Of a stretch of DNA of 64,000 nucleotides, positions 53,394-63,117 are shown one piece after another; position 1 is the stretch's first letter, and every line of letters starts with the position of its first letter. The stretch is from CAVXFL01 sp963761015 (GTDB taxonomy: Bacteria; Pseudomonadota; Alphaproteobacteria; Acetobacterales; Acetobacteraceae). The notes under the pieces were generated by a model. It ran no database searches. It was not told the DNA's origin and saw only the letters and a program-made list of their open reading frames with translations. The translations under genes were made by a program, and so were the position numbers. The stretch lies in NCBI GenBank assembly GCA_963761015.1, contig CAVXFL010000020.1, forward strand, positions 744,001-808,000, read 5' to 3'.

Positions 53394-54570
53394 CGTCCGT
53401 TGTGCCGAGCGCCTCGGCCAGTTCCTCCGCGCGGCGGCGCAGCCGGGCGCGGGCCGCGTGGCCCTCGAGCGTCAGCACGTCGTCGCATTCCGCCTTGCCG
53501 CTGAGGCCGCCCGGCCGCTCGACCAGCTTCACGCGCACGCTGCGATCGTCGAGCGCCACGTCTCGGCGCCGGCGCGGCAAGACCAGTCCGCGCACGATCT
53601 GCGTGCGCAGCCCGATCGTGGTCGTCTCGCGAAAGCAGGCCTCGGTCACGTCGTCCAGCGCCTCCGGCCGCGCCAACATTTGCACATGTGTCGCCATCCG
53701 GCCTTTCTTGCCGAACGCCGGCCATTGCACCACGTCGTGAACGCCGTCGTGCCGGCGCAGGCGATCCAGCCCGCAGGCGAGATCCTCGGCCGACTGATCG
53801 TCCACCTCGAATGCGATCACCGCGAGGTCACGGTGTCCGGTCGCGGCGCCGGCAGGCTCGAACACCAGCACCCGCAGCGCATTGACGACGCCCGGCAGCT
53901 TTCGGCTGCCGAACCCGCTGCCTGAGCAAACCAGCCGCCCGGCCGAGCTTGGCGGTGACGGGGCGCATTTCAGATGGCGGAGGATGGCGGCACCAGTCGG
54001 CGTGACCCGCTCCCCGGCGATTCCGTCGGCGGTGAACGCAAACCCTTCGAGCAGCAGCGCGGTGGCCGGTGCCGGAACCGGCATCAGCCCGTGCGCGGTG
54101 CGGACGCTCCCGGCGCCGAGCGGCAGCGGGCCGACGCTCCAGCTCGCCGGCTCCAGTTTGGCAATGAGCCAGGCAGCGGCGACGATGTCGGCGACGGAAT
54201 CCGCCGCGCCGACCTCGTGGAAAGTCACCGCCTCCGGCTCCACGCCGTGCACACTGGCTTCGGCTTCGGCGAGCAGCGCGAAAATGCCGATCGCATGAGC
54301 CTTGGCGGTCCGGGGCAGATCGGAATCCGCCAGGCGGCCGCGGATATCGCGCCAGGCGACGTGGTCGTGGTGAGGCGTGCCCACAACGCACACCGCGAAC
54401 CGTCGCCCGGCGAACACGTCACGATGCGCCAGTACCTGGCAGGACGCGCCGGATAGGCGCTCGGCGGCCGCGATCGCCTCGGTCTCGTGCTCGGGCAAGG
54501 CATCGAGCAGGCACGCCACGAACATATCGCCGGCGACGCCGCCGAGCGGGTCGAGGTGCAGGTGCCTCAT
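53386..54570 (-). CDS. larC: LarC, nickel-insertion protein of nickel-pincer cofactor synthesis
   Basis: The 394-residue protein starts at 54570 (MRHLHLDPLGGVAGDMF). This is the family start with the D-P-x-x-G-x-x-G-D-M motif. A central His-rich part (VTFHEVGAADSVADIV) and SGFGSRKLPGVVNALRVLVF precede the CTP-binding and metal domain. LarC inserts nickel and makes the final Ni-S and Ni-C bonds. In lactobacilli it is read through a programmed frameshift as LarC1 and LarC2. Here it is a single ORF with no frameshift. It leads the lar operon, 63 bases from a divergent glycosyltransferase gene. Confidence 0.93.
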   Translation of the reverse strand: MRHLHLDPLGGVAGDMFVACLLDALPEHETEAIAAAERLSGASCQVLAHRDVFAGRRFAVCVVGTPHHDHVAWRDIRGRLADSDLPRTAKAHAIGIFALLAEAEASVHGVEPEAVTFHEVGAADSVADIVAAAWLIAKLEPASWSVGPLPLGAGSVRTAHGLMPVPAPATALLLEGFAFTADGIAGERVTPTGAAILRHLKCAPSPPSSAGRLVCSGSGFGSRKLPGVVNALRVLVFEPAGAATGHRDLAVIAFEVDDQSAEDLACGLDRLRRHDGVHDVVQWPAFGKKGRMATHVQMLARPEALDDVTEACFRETTTIGLRTQIVRGLVLPRRRRDVALDDRSVRVKLVERPGGLSGKAECDDVLTLEGHAARARLRRRAEELAEALGTTDGA

Positions 54571-54633
54571 GCGCCTGCCAAATCCCGGGTAGTTCGCGTA
54601 TGACGCGAATCTCCCGACCAAGGCCCCCGCCGG

Positions 54634-55605
54634 ATGAAGGCCGCGCCCATGCTGATCTCCGCCGTCGTCTGCACCTACGACCGGTACGCTACCCTTGCAA
54701 ATTGCCTTGCGACACTGGACGCACAGACACTACCGCGCGAGCAGCGCGAAATCCTGGTGGTCGACAACACGCCGGATCGAATGGAATCCGACCGGCAAGT
54801 CACCGCGCACGCCGGTATGGCGAATTTGCGCTGGATCCATGATCCGCGCCCGGGACTGTCGCACGCCCGCAACGTGGCAATGTGGCAGGTGAGGGCGCCG
54901 CTGATCGCCTTCATCGACGACGATGCGCTGGCGTCACCCGGCTGGCTCGCCGCTCTGGTCGAGGCGTTTGGCGGGTTTGGCGAGGCGGTTCACATCGTCG
55001 GCGGTCCCGTGCGCCCCGTTTGGAGCGCTCCGCGTCCGGATTGGTTGCCGGACGGGCTGCTCGGCTATCTCTCGCTGATCGATCGCGGGGCGAACGCCCG
55101 CGTGCTCGGGGAGGGCGAATGGGTGGCCGGAACGAACGTGGCCTACCGGACGGAGCGGCTGCGCGCCGCCGGCGGATTTGCCCCGAATCTAGGCCGCGCC
55201 GGATCGGGCGCGGTTCTGCTTTCGAACGAGGAAACCGACCTGGAAGAGCGCATCAAGGCGGCCGGCGGGCGCGTGGGATGGGCACCCGAGGCCGCGGTCG
55301 AGCACTGCATCGACGCCGAGCGCCTGGACCGCCGCTGGTTCCGCCGCCGCGCGGCCTGGCAGGCGGTGTCCGACTTCATCCGCCACCCGGAGTATTTCAG
55401 CCGGCATTTCGCCGGGAATTGGGCGGAGGCGGAGAAATACCTGCGCTTTCAGGATGTATCCGCCGCCCTACCCGCACTCGCGAAGGAGCACCAGGACCCG
55501 GGCATGGTGCATTGGGAAGTCTCGGCCATCTACCACCTCATGCTTTGCCTGCTGGGTGGCGCGGCCGAGCCGGCCGCCGAATCCGGCCCGCCGGGTCCGG
55601 GGTAA
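54634..55605 (+). CDS. Family 2 glycosyltransferase
   Basis: The 323-residue protein has the GT-A start LISAVVCTYDRYATLANCLA and VVDNTPDRM. The metal-binding DxD is in IAFIDDDALASPGW. GLSHARNVAMW and EGEWVAGTNVAYRTERLRAAG follow, with the acid in NEETDLEERI. It lacks a membrane segment and is probably cytosolic or peripheral. The donor and acceptor are unknown. It is divergent from larC. No other polysaccharide gene is adjacent. Confidence 0.87.
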   Translation: MKAAPMLISAVVCTYDRYATLANCLATLDAQTLPREQREILVVDNTPDRMESDRQVTAHAGMANLRWIHDPRPGLSHARNVAMWQVRAPLIAFIDDDALASPGWLAALVEAFGGFGEAVHIVGGPVRPVWSAPRPDWLPDGLLGYLSLIDRGANARVLGEGEWVAGTNVAYRTERLRAAGGFAPNLGRAGSGAVLLSNEETDLEERIKAAGGRVGWAPEAAVEHCIDAERLDRRWFRRRAAWQAVSDFIRHPEYFSRHFAGNWAEAEKYLRFQDVSAALPALAKEHQDPGMVHWEVSAIYHLMLCLLGGAAEPAAESGPPGPG

Positions 55606-55631
55606 AACCGGCTCGAACGCCTTCTGCCCGC

Positions 55632-55958
55632 TCAGATGCTCTTCTCGACCCACTGCCTGAGCTGGCTCTTCGGCAGCGCGCCGACCTGGGTGGCGGCGGG
55701 TTTGCCGTCCTTGAACAGGATCAGGGTCGGGATGCCGCGCACGGCGTAGTTGTTCGGCGTCACCGGATTTTCGTCGATGTTCACCTTCGCGACCGTCAGG
55801 CGGCCGGCGAAGTCGCGCCCGATCTCCTCGAGCGAGGGCGCGACCATCTTGCACGGGCCGCACCATTCCGCCCAGAAATCGACCAGCACCGGCTCCTTGG
55901 CCTGCAACACGTCGGTCGCGAAGCTGTCGTCGGTGACGGCTTTGGTGTTCTCGCTCAT
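55632..55958 (-). CDS. trxA: Thioredoxin
   Basis: The 108-residue protein has the active site WCGPCKM (in VDFWAEWCGPCKMVAP), the cis-Pro in VRGIPTLILFKDG and the normal single-domain length. It reduces protein disulphides in the cytoplasm. It sits 51 bases after addA, the usual place in alphaproteobacteria. Confidence 0.97.
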   Translation of the reverse strand: MSENTKAVTDDSFATDVLQAKEPVLVDFWAEWCGPCKMVAPSLEEIGRDFAGRLTVAKVNIDENPVTPNNYAVRGIPTLILFKDGKPAATQVGALPKSQLRQWVEKSI

Positions 55959-56009
55959 GCGGCCCTCGATATTTCTCCGAGCCCAACGTGGGCAAGGCGC
56001 CGCGCGGGA

Positions 56010-59000
56010 TCAAGCCGGCGGCGGAACTGCGCCGGGGGCATGCCTGTCCAGCAGCGCGGGCGGCAGGGTCGCGACGCGCGCGGCCTGGGTCCAGACCAGG
56101 GCGCAGACCACCGCCCGGCCGGGAAACACCGCGCGCAGCACGGCCCGATACGCCGCCATCTGGCGGAGATAGAGCACCGGCGTCTTCGCCACCGCGCGCG
56201 GCGGATCGCGATTGGTCTTGTAGTCGGCGAGCAGAACCGTCTCCGGCAGCACCGCGAGCCGGTCCACCAGGCCGCCGATAACATGTCCGGCCACCACACC
56301 GGTCAGCGGCACCTCGGCACGGCTGCCGGGGCCGAACAGCGGCGCCAGTTCGGGGTGGCGCAGAATCGCCATGACTTCGTCGGCCAGCATCGGGGCGTCG
56401 GCGCCGGCCAATCCATTGCCGGGCCGGGCGAGGAATTCGACGGCGGCATCGCGTTGCGCGTGCGCCGGCAGGTCGGGCAGGTGCTGCAGCAGGGCGTGTA
56501 ACAGCTGGCCGCGTTTCAGTCGCAGCATCGATTTTTCCCGCGCGGCCAGCGGCGAGGCGGCGTGTGGAACCGGGCCGAGCGCCGCGCCTTCCGGCCGGCT
56601 CGGCGCCAGCGGTTCGGGCAATTCCGGTTCCGTCGGGGGTGGCGCGGCCCGCCAGTCCGGCGCGCGGCCAGCCCAGTCCGGAAGAGCAACGGCGGGCGCG
56701 GCGGCGTGCTCTTCCCGCGCCGTCGGCGCAATCCGCTGCTCGGAGGCGATGCGCAGGATCTCGCCCGGCCAGGGCAGTCCGACCGTTTCGGCCGCCATGG
56801 ACCCGACCCTGAAATCGGCCGGGCCGCCGTTGCGCAACCGCTCGAACCCGCCTTGCACCGAGTTGTACCAGCACGCCTCCGGGGTGGCTTGCCGGGGCTG
56901 CCAGCCGCAGACGACCAGGCGATCCTCGGCGCGGGTCAGCGCGACATAGAGCAGCCGGTTGTGCTCCTGCATCCGGCGGGCCTTCGCGCGCTCGCGCAGC
57001 CGGTCGGCCGCGGCGCAGCGGAAGTCCTTCCGGGGCACCCAGATCGGCACCTCGGCGCCGCTGGCCTGGTCCTTGCACCACAGCAATTCGTCGCGTTCGG
57101 GCGGCAGCGCGGTGGTGTCGGGCAGGATCACCAGCGGCGCTTGCAGCCCCTTCGCGCCGTGCACCGTCATCACCCGCACGGCGCGCCCGGCGCCCTCCGG
57201 CTCCCGCTTCACCTCGGCGGCCGACCGCCGCACCCAATGCACGAACCCTTGCATCGACGGTGGGTTGGTCAGCACGAACCGCAGCGCCGCGTTCAGCAAC
57301 TCGTCGACCGGCTCGGCCGCTTCCGGGCCGAGCCGCGCGAGCAGCCGAGCCCGGCCGCCGAGCGGACCCAAGGCTTCCGCCAGCAAGGCGTGCGGCGTGG
57401 CGTAGTCGACACGGCCGAACAGGGCCCGCAGAAAATGCCAAGCCGCCTCCCATTCAGGCCGTTCCGCCGAGCGGCGGCGCAGCTCGTCCCACAGCGTGCC
57501 CTGCCGGAGTGGCGCCAGGGCCAGCAGATCGTCGTCGGCCAGGCCGCCCAGCGGGCTGGTCAGCACGCAGGCGAGCGAGAGATCGTCCTCGGGCAGCAGC
57601 AGCACGTCGCAGAGCGTCAGCAAGTCGGCGACCGCCGGCTGTTCGGTCAACAGCAGCCGGTCCAGCCCGGCGACCGCTACGCCGCGCGACTTCAGCGCCC
57701 GCACCAGGGCGCGGGCGAATTCGTTGCGCCGCCTGACCAGGACCAGCACGTCGCCGGGCGCGAGCGCCCGTCCGCGGCTTTCCAGCATGACGCCGCCTTG
57801 CGTCTGGCACGCGATCCACCCGGCCAGCGCATCGGCCAGAAGCTGCGGCGCGCTGGTTTCCGTGCGCGGATAGTCGCGCGGCACCGTCCAGGGCGCCGGG
57901 TCCTGTTGCGCCGGCCTCGGCGCCAGCGGCCAAAGCTCGACCGCGCCGGCATGACCCGCCCGATCCGGGAAGTGCCGCAACGTCGTTCCGCATTCCACCA
58001 CGCCGTCGGCGGCCACCGGATCGGCGAAGACGTGATCCACCAGCGCCAGCACTGGGCTGGTGGAGCGGAAGGAGACGTCCAGCGTCACGTCGCGCCAGCC
58101 CCGGCCCGCTTCCTCGACCTGCGTGCGCACGAGATTGCGCCAGCGGTCGAACTCGTCCGGCTCGGCGCCCTGGAAGGAGAAGATCGACTGCTTGCGGTCG
58201 CCGACCGCGAACACCGTGCGATTGGCCACGCTTGCGCCTTGCCCGGCGAAGAATTCCTCGGTCAGCGCGCCGGCGATGCGCCACTGCTCCGGCGCGGTGT
58301 CCTGCACCTCGTCGAGCAGCAGATGGTCGAGCCCGCCATCCAGCTTGTACAGCACCCACGCGACGCCGGCATCGCGCAGCACGGCCGAGGTGTGGGCGAT
58401 CAGGTCGTCGTAATCGAGCAGCCCCGACGTGTGCTTGCGTGCCTCCCAGGCACTGGCGACGGGCGCGGCGAGCGACAGCAGCGCCGCCGAGATCCGCGCC
58501 AGCCGCAGGGTGCGGCAGCGATCGGCGAGCGCGACAACCCTGTTCTGCTCCGCAAGCAGCGCCTCGCGCAGATCGGGCCGCAACTTGTGCAGCGCGTCGT
58601 TGACGAGTGTGCTCGGGGCGGAGGGGGTGCCGTCCGCCCGATGGAAGCAGGCAACCCATTCGTCCCAGGCCGCGACGCGTTGCGCGTCGTCGCGCGCCAG
58701 CCACCGCAACATGCGATCACAGCGTTCGCGAACGCCGGCGGCGGTCAATCGGTGCGCGGCGATTTCGCGAAGCGCCCCGTGAAGCGCCGACGCGGCAGGC
58801 CAGTTGACCTCGCTCCCGAGCAGTTCGTGCTCGCTCGCCGCTACAACGCCCAGCGCGCGCCGCTGCGCCTGCTCGCCGGCCGCGCAGGCGGCGAGCAGGC
58901 GGTCGCGTTTCCCGCGCAGGTGTTCCACCAAGGCGGCGAACTGCGCGGGGGAGGCGAGCGGCGCCACCACATCGAGCGCCGCCCCGGCCTGATCGGTGTG

Positions 59001-59504
59001 CGTCTCGGCCAGCGCCGCCTCGCGCGCCGCGGCCAGTCCAGCGGCGGCATCGGCGTCCTCGATCACCCGGAAATGCGGCGAAATCCCCGCTTCGAGCGGG
59101 AAGCGTCGCAGCAGCGCCTGGCAGAACGCGTGGATGGTGCCGATACGCATTCCGCCCGGCAGATCCAGCACCCGCGCGAACAGCCCCCGCGCCGCGTCGC
59201 GCACCCGCGGGTCCGGCGCGAGCTGAAGCTGGCGCAGTTCCTGGTCGAGCTTGGCGTCGTCGCTGGTCACCCAGCGGCTGAGCACGCCGCGGAGGCGGAG
59301 GTTCATCTCGGCCGCCGCCGCCTTGGTGAACGTCAGGCATTGAATGCGCGCGGGATCGGCGCCGCCGAGCATGAGCCGCAGCAAGCGATCGGTCAGCAGC
59401 TTGGTCTTGCCCGATCCGGCCGAGGCGGCGACGAAGGTGCTGACCGCCGGGTCCGAGGCGCGGCGCTGCTCGTCCTCGGCGCGATCGCGCGGCAGCAGCA
59501 TCAT
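56010..59504 (-). CDS. addA: AddA, helicase-nuclease subunit of double-strand break repair
   Basis: The 1164-residue protein has UvrD-type motifs. They are Walker A VAASAGSGKTKLLTDRLLRL, RIQCLTFTKAAAAEM (Ia), HLLLDEVQDTAPEQW (II), FAVGDRKQSIFSFQGAEPDE (III) and VMTVHGAKGLQAPLVIL (V). LLYVALTRAEDRLVVCGW is motif VI. The C-terminal nuclease has LADYKTNRDPP with the PD-(D/E)XK Asp and Lys. AddA and AddB together resect double-strand breaks and load RecA. The addB stop lies directly before its start, so the two are co-transcribed. Confidence 0.97.
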   Translation of the reverse strand: MMLLPRDRAEDEQRRASDPAVSTFVAASAGSGKTKLLTDRLLRLMLGGADPARIQCLTFTKAAAAEMNLRLRGVLSRWVTSDDAKLDQELRQLQLAPDPRVRDAARGLFARVLDLPGGMRIGTIHAFCQALLRRFPLEAGISPHFRVIEDADAAAGLAAAREAALAETHTDQAGAALDVVAPLASPAQFAALVEHLRGKRDRLLAACAAGEQAQRRALGVVAASEHELLGSEVNWPAASALHGALREIAAHRLTAAGVRERCDRMLRWLARDDAQRVAAWDEWVACFHRADGTPSAPSTLVNDALHKLRPDLREALLAEQNRVVALADRCRTLRLARISAALLSLAAPVASAWEARKHTSGLLDYDDLIAHTSAVLRDAGVAWVLYKLDGGLDHLLLDEVQDTAPEQWRIAGALTEEFFAGQGASVANRTVFAVGDRKQSIFSFQGAEPDEFDRWRNLVRTQVEEAGRGWRDVTLDVSFRSTSPVLALVDHVFADPVAADGVVECGTTLRHFPDRAGHAGAVELWPLAPRPAQQDPAPWTVPRDYPRTETSAPQLLADALAGWIACQTQGGVMLESRGRALAPGDVLVLVRRRNEFARALVRALKSRGVAVAGLDRLLLTEQPAVADLLTLCDVLLLPEDDLSLACVLTSPLGGLADDDLLALAPLRQGTLWDELRRRSAERPEWEAAWHFLRALFGRVDYATPHALLAEALGPLGGRARLLARLGPEAAEPVDELLNAALRFVLTNPPSMQGFVHWVRRSAAEVKREPEGAGRAVRVMTVHGAKGLQAPLVILPDTTALPPERDELLWCKDQASGAEVPIWVPRKDFRCAAADRLRERAKARRMQEHNRLLYVALTRAEDRLVVCGWQPRQATPEACWYNSVQGGFERLRNGGPADFRVGSMAAETVGLPWPGEILRIASEQRIAPTAREEHAAAPAVALPDWAGRAPDWRAAPPPTEPELPEPLAPSRPEGAALGPVPHAASPLAAREKSMLRLKRGQLLHALLQHLPDLPAHAQRDAAVEFLARPGNGLAGADAPMLADEVMAILRHPELAPLFGPGSRAEVPLTGVVAGHVIGGLVDRLAVLPETVLLADYKTNRDPPRAVAKTPVLYLRQMAAYRAVLRAVFPGRAVVCALVWTQAARVATLPPALLDRHAPGAVPPPA

Positions 59505-62500
59505 TCAGTCCTCGCCCGCCTCGGCCCATTCCGCGACGCGCGCGAGCTGCGCGTAATCGGAGAAACGCGGCGCGCGGTCCGGATGCGGCTGGGCGAGATA
59601 GGGCATCGCGGGGTCGCCGAAGCGGCCGATCAGGGCGGCGAGGCAGGTCGTCGCCTGCGCGACCGCCGCCGCCGTCTTCATCGCATCGCCTTTGAAAAGC
59701 GTGCAGACATCGCCGGCCTGGAAGGCGCCGGTCAGCTTCCAGTAGGAAAGCTCGCTCGCCTCGCCCTGGAAGTGCGCGCCGAACGCGCCGCCGCGCGCCA
59801 TCGCCGCTTCCAGCAGCAATTGCGGGGCCAGCCCCGATTCGGCTTCGTCGAGCGTCGGCACGCGGCCGGTCTTGTAATCCAGGATCGTCAGCGAACCGTC
59901 GGCGCGCCGCTCGATGCGGTCCGGCCGTCCGGCCAACGCGAAGGGCTCGGTGCCGGGCACGGCCCAGAGGCCGGTCAGCTCCGAGCCCAAGCGCGCGGGC
60001 GCGTCGCGGCGGCGCTCGGTCTCGATGCCGGCGATCCAGTCGGCCATGCGCGCGAGCCGGGGCGCCCACCAGGCCGCGACGGCCGGATGCAACCCGCGCT
60101 GCTGCAGGCGGGCGAACATGAAATGCCGCAACCGCGCCGCCGGGTCGCCCGGCCAGACGCGCCGCGCTTCCTGGACGAAGGCGTGCAGCGCCTCGTGTAC
60201 CAGCGTACCGAAATCCGCCGGCTCGGTCGGCTGTTCCGGCGGATCAAGTCTTTTGAGCTTCAGCACATGCTTGGCGTAGATGGCGTAGGGATCGCGCTGC
60301 CAGGTTTCGATCTCGGTGACGCTCAACCGGCGCGGGCGCAAGGCGACGGGCGGAGCGGGGCGCGGCGGTGGCGCGGTGATCGGCGGGCCGCGCGGCTGAT
60401 CGAGTTGCCGCACCCACTCGGCTGCTTGGTGCGGCGGCAGGGCGGTTCCTTGTCCCGCCAGCATGGCATCCAGGCGGGTGAGCCAGCGGGCCGGAACCGC
60501 GGGCGCGCCATCGCGCCGGCGGGGACAGGACAGCACGACCTGCTCGGCGGTGCAGCAGGCCATGACGAAATCATGCGCCGCCTCGCCGACACGCTGCTCC
60601 GGGCTTGGCAGGCCGACCCGCTTGCGCATGGGGCGGCTCATCCACGGGCCGGGATCGGTCGCGGGCGGCCAAACGCCTTCGACCAGGCCGCCGAGCACGA
60701 CCAGGTCGACGGCCTGCAACCGTGCTTCCAGCAAGCCCCAGATGAACACGCGCGGATGTTCGGCGCCGCCGCGCCCGCGCAGCGCGCGCCGGCTGCGCAC
60801 GACCGCGCCCTCCAGCACCGCGTCGAGCAGACCGGGCAGGATGGTCGGCGGCTGGTCGGGAACCACCGGAAGCGCCGCCTGGACCTCGGCAAGCAAATTC
60901 GCGAGCGCCTCGCCCTCCTCCATGGCCCAGAGCCGGGCGGCGCCGGGCTCCGTGTCCGTGGCGGCGAGCGCTTCGGCCGATTCGATGAGCGCCGCCATCA
61001 ATTCGGACGGGGACACGACCAGCTTGGCCGCCAGAACCCGCGGCGCCTCGACGGCCGCGCCGGCGACGCGCAACAGCTTCTCGGCGGCGCCTTCGAAACA
61101 CCGCAGCAACCGCAGCGCGCTCCGTTTTTCCGCCGAATCGCGGGCTTTATCGAGCGCCAGCCGCAGCCCGTAGATCCCTTCCATCGGACGCGGCCCGCGC
61201 AGACACATCAGCTCCATCGCCCGCGCCGCGGCGCGCGCCTCGGCCGCCGGCAGCCCGGCCGACATGAACGGATGCTTCAGCAGCGCAAGCAGCGGCACCG
61301 GCGCCAGTTGCTCGGCGATCGCGGTCGCGAGTAGCCGCAGAAACACGGCGGGCGGCGCTTCCGCCAGGTTTTCGCCCGCGCTGTCGTCGGCGACGACCCC
61401 GAAGCGCAGCAACTCCGCGGCGACCCGGCCGGCAAGTGCGCGATCGGGCGTGACCAGCGCCGCCCGCTTGCCCGGGGTCCGCAAGGCGTCGCGCAGGATC
61501 AGCGCGATGGCGACCGCCTCTTCCTGCTGGTCGGCGGCATCCAGGCGGTGCAGGCCGTCGACCGCGACGGATTTTTTCGGCTCACGCCAATGACCGAGCA
61601 AGCTGGCCGGCAGCATGGCGCGCCAAAGCGTTGCGGGTCTGCGGGTCCGCGAAATCCCCCTCTCCCTCGCTGCGGCGAAGAGCGGCAAAGGAGTTTCTTG
61701 CGGGACAGGCTCGCGGTGAGCGCCGGTTGCGTGCTCCGGCCAGTCGCGGGCATCCCCGACCCGGGCACCAAGCCTCGCAAGCAGCGCCCGCAGCCCGGCC
61801 TGCGGATGCGACGGATCGAGCGCGGTTTCCTGGGGCAGATCGCGATCCACTCCCGGCAGGATCACGCGCCCGAGCGGCAGCCGGACGGTGACGCGTAGCA
61901 GCCGCGCGACGGCCGGAATGCCCGCCGTCACGCCGGCGATCCAGACGGGGTCGTCCGGCCCCTGCCGCTCCCAGGCGTCGGCCTGAGCCTCAAGCAGCGC
62001 CACCTGCCGCGCCGCCGGGTCCGTCAGCCCCTCGTCGGCGAGCCAATCCGGCCAGGCGCGCGTCACGATTTGCAAGAATTTCAGGCTGTGCTGCCAGTGG
62101 GCGGCGTAGTCGGGCCCGGTGGCGTCTGGCAGGCGGGCGGCCAAATCCACGCCCTCGCGCTGCGCTTCGTCGAGCAGCCTGGCCAGTTCCCCGGCGAGCA
62201 GCCACGCGCGGTCGGCAAAGCGGGGCGCGCCGAAAGCGCCGTCCAGCGCCAGGATCATCCGCGCCAGCACCGCCAGACGCCGCGCCGGCGTGACGGCGGG
62301 CGGAAGACGCAGCGCCCCGGCGAGCGCGAGCGGCGTCTCGTCCAGCGCGCCGATCGCGGTGATGCGCGGCAGCAGCAGCGGCCGGCCGTTGCCGACGCGC
62401 AGGAACGCCTCGGCCAGCGCGCGGGCCGCGCGGCGGGTCGGCAGGAGGATCAGGCCGCGCGCGATCCGTTCGGGGTCGCCGCCGGCCTGGCCGAGCCATG

Positions 62501-62555
62501 CCGTGGCGACCGAATCCAGAAACGGCGCGTGCGCCGGAATGGCGAACAGGTTCAT
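59505..62555 (-). CDS. addB: AddB, second subunit of the AddAB helicase-nuclease
   Basis: The 1016-residue protein follows the alphaproteobacterial AddB plan. An N-terminal LLPTRRAARALAEAFLRV is an inactive helicase-like fold. A central PGVDRDLPQETALDPSHPQ follows, with EGVWPPATDPGPWMSRPMRK next. The C-terminal nuclease has GRPDRIERRADGSLTILDYKTG, where the Asp and the D-Y-K-T-G are catalytic. Residues near VPQETPLPLFAAARER lie over a short CCCCCTCTCCCTC stretch similar to the repeats elsewhere. The start overlaps no gene and follows the tsaE stop directly. Confidence 0.95.
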   Translation of the reverse strand: MNLFAIPAHAPFLDSVATAWLGQAGGDPERIARGLILLPTRRAARALAEAFLRVGNGRPLLLPRITAIGALDETPLALAGALRLPPAVTPARRLAVLARMILALDGAFGAPRFADRAWLLAGELARLLDEAQREGVDLAARLPDATGPDYAAHWQHSLKFLQIVTRAWPDWLADEGLTDPAARQVALLEAQADAWERQGPDDPVWIAGVTAGIPAVARLLRVTVRLPLGRVILPGVDRDLPQETALDPSHPQAGLRALLARLGARVGDARDWPEHATGAHREPVPQETPLPLFAAARERGISRTRRPATLWRAMLPASLLGHWREPKKSVAVDGLHRLDAADQQEEAVAIALILRDALRTPGKRAALVTPDRALAGRVAAELLRFGVVADDSAGENLAEAPPAVFLRLLATAIAEQLAPVPLLALLKHPFMSAGLPAAEARAAARAMELMCLRGPRPMEGIYGLRLALDKARDSAEKRSALRLLRCFEGAAEKLLRVAGAAVEAPRVLAAKLVVSPSELMAALIESAEALAATDTEPGAARLWAMEEGEALANLLAEVQAALPVVPDQPPTILPGLLDAVLEGAVVRSRRALRGRGGAEHPRVFIWGLLEARLQAVDLVVLGGLVEGVWPPATDPGPWMSRPMRKRVGLPSPEQRVGEAAHDFVMACCTAEQVVLSCPRRRDGAPAVPARWLTRLDAMLAGQGTALPPHQAAEWVRQLDQPRGPPITAPPPRPAPPVALRPRRLSVTEIETWQRDPYAIYAKHVLKLKRLDPPEQPTEPADFGTLVHEALHAFVQEARRVWPGDPAARLRHFMFARLQQRGLHPAVAAWWAPRLARMADWIAGIETERRRDAPARLGSELTGLWAVPGTEPFALAGRPDRIERRADGSLTILDYKTGRVPTLDEAESGLAPQLLLEAAMARGGAFGAHFQGEASELSYWKLTGAFQAGDVCTLFKGDAMKTAAAVAQATTCLAALIGRFGDPAMPYLAQPHPDRAPRFSDYAQLARVAEWAEAGED

Positions 62556-63017
62556 CTACGCCAAGCCGGCGATCCGGTCGGGCCAACCAGACAGCAGCGC
62601 CCGCCGCGCATCCGCGCCAGTCGGGGCGAGATCGACGGTCAGCGCATCGCGCGGCCGCAGTTGGCCGAGGCGATCCGGCCACTCCACCAGAACGATGCCC
62701 TCGCGCGCCTCGTCCCATCCGAGTTCCGCGAGGTCGCGCGAGCCGTCGAGTCGCCAGAGATCGAAGTGATGCACCGGGCCGAGTCTCGTCTCGTAGCTCT
62801 GCACCAGGGTGTAGCTGGGGCTCGGCACCTCGAGCCCCTCATCGCCGGTCAGGTGGCGCAACAGGGCGCGGGCGAATTCGGTCTTGCCGGCCCCGAGCGG
62901 CCCGTCAAGCAGCACGGCGTCGCCGGCGCGCAGCCGTTCGCCGACGCGTGCCGCGAGCTGCTTGGTGGCGGCGAGGTCAGGCAGGTCGCACGCCCGACCG
63001 GCGTTCGGGTCCAGCAT
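62556..63017 (-). CDS. tsaE: TsaE, ATPase of tRNA t6A synthesis
   Basis: The 153-residue protein has Walker A LLDGPLGAGKTEFARALLRH and the motif VPSPSYTLVQSYETR. HFDLWRLDGSRDLAELGWDE and GIVLVEWPDRLG complete it. TsaE assists TsaB-TsaD in adding threonylcarbamoyl to A37 of ANN-reading tRNAs. Start 63017 (MLDPNAGRA) was preferred over a long Ser-rich upstream extension. The addB gene begins one base after its stop. Confidence 0.93.
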   Translation of the reverse strand: MLDPNAGRACDLPDLAATKQLAARVGERLRAGDAVLLDGPLGAGKTEFARALLRHLTGDEGLEVPSPSYTLVQSYETRLGPVHHFDLWRLDGSRDLAELGWDEAREGIVLVEWPDRLGQLRPRDALTVDLAPTGADARRALLSGWPDRIAGLA

Positions 63018-63117
63018 GGCGGGGAATTTGCCGCATCGCGCGAGTCGGCGGCAACGTATTCGCCTTGGTTCGTTGCGGAGGCTTGATCCCGCGCGTCCCG
63101 CTTCTACGCTGGGCGGC

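Noticed and set aside
53386..54570. A frameshift dividing larC into larC1 and larC2 as in lactobacilli
   Set aside because: Here one continuous frame encodes the whole protein with family motifs from start to end.
56562..61334. A 1590-residue plus-strand open frame opposite addA and addB, and a 1307-residue one over 17163-21086
   Set aside because: They run antisense to, or in another frame of, clearly conserved genes and consist of Arg/Ala/Gly/Gln-rich shadow translation with no domain. High GC leaves such frames open by chance.
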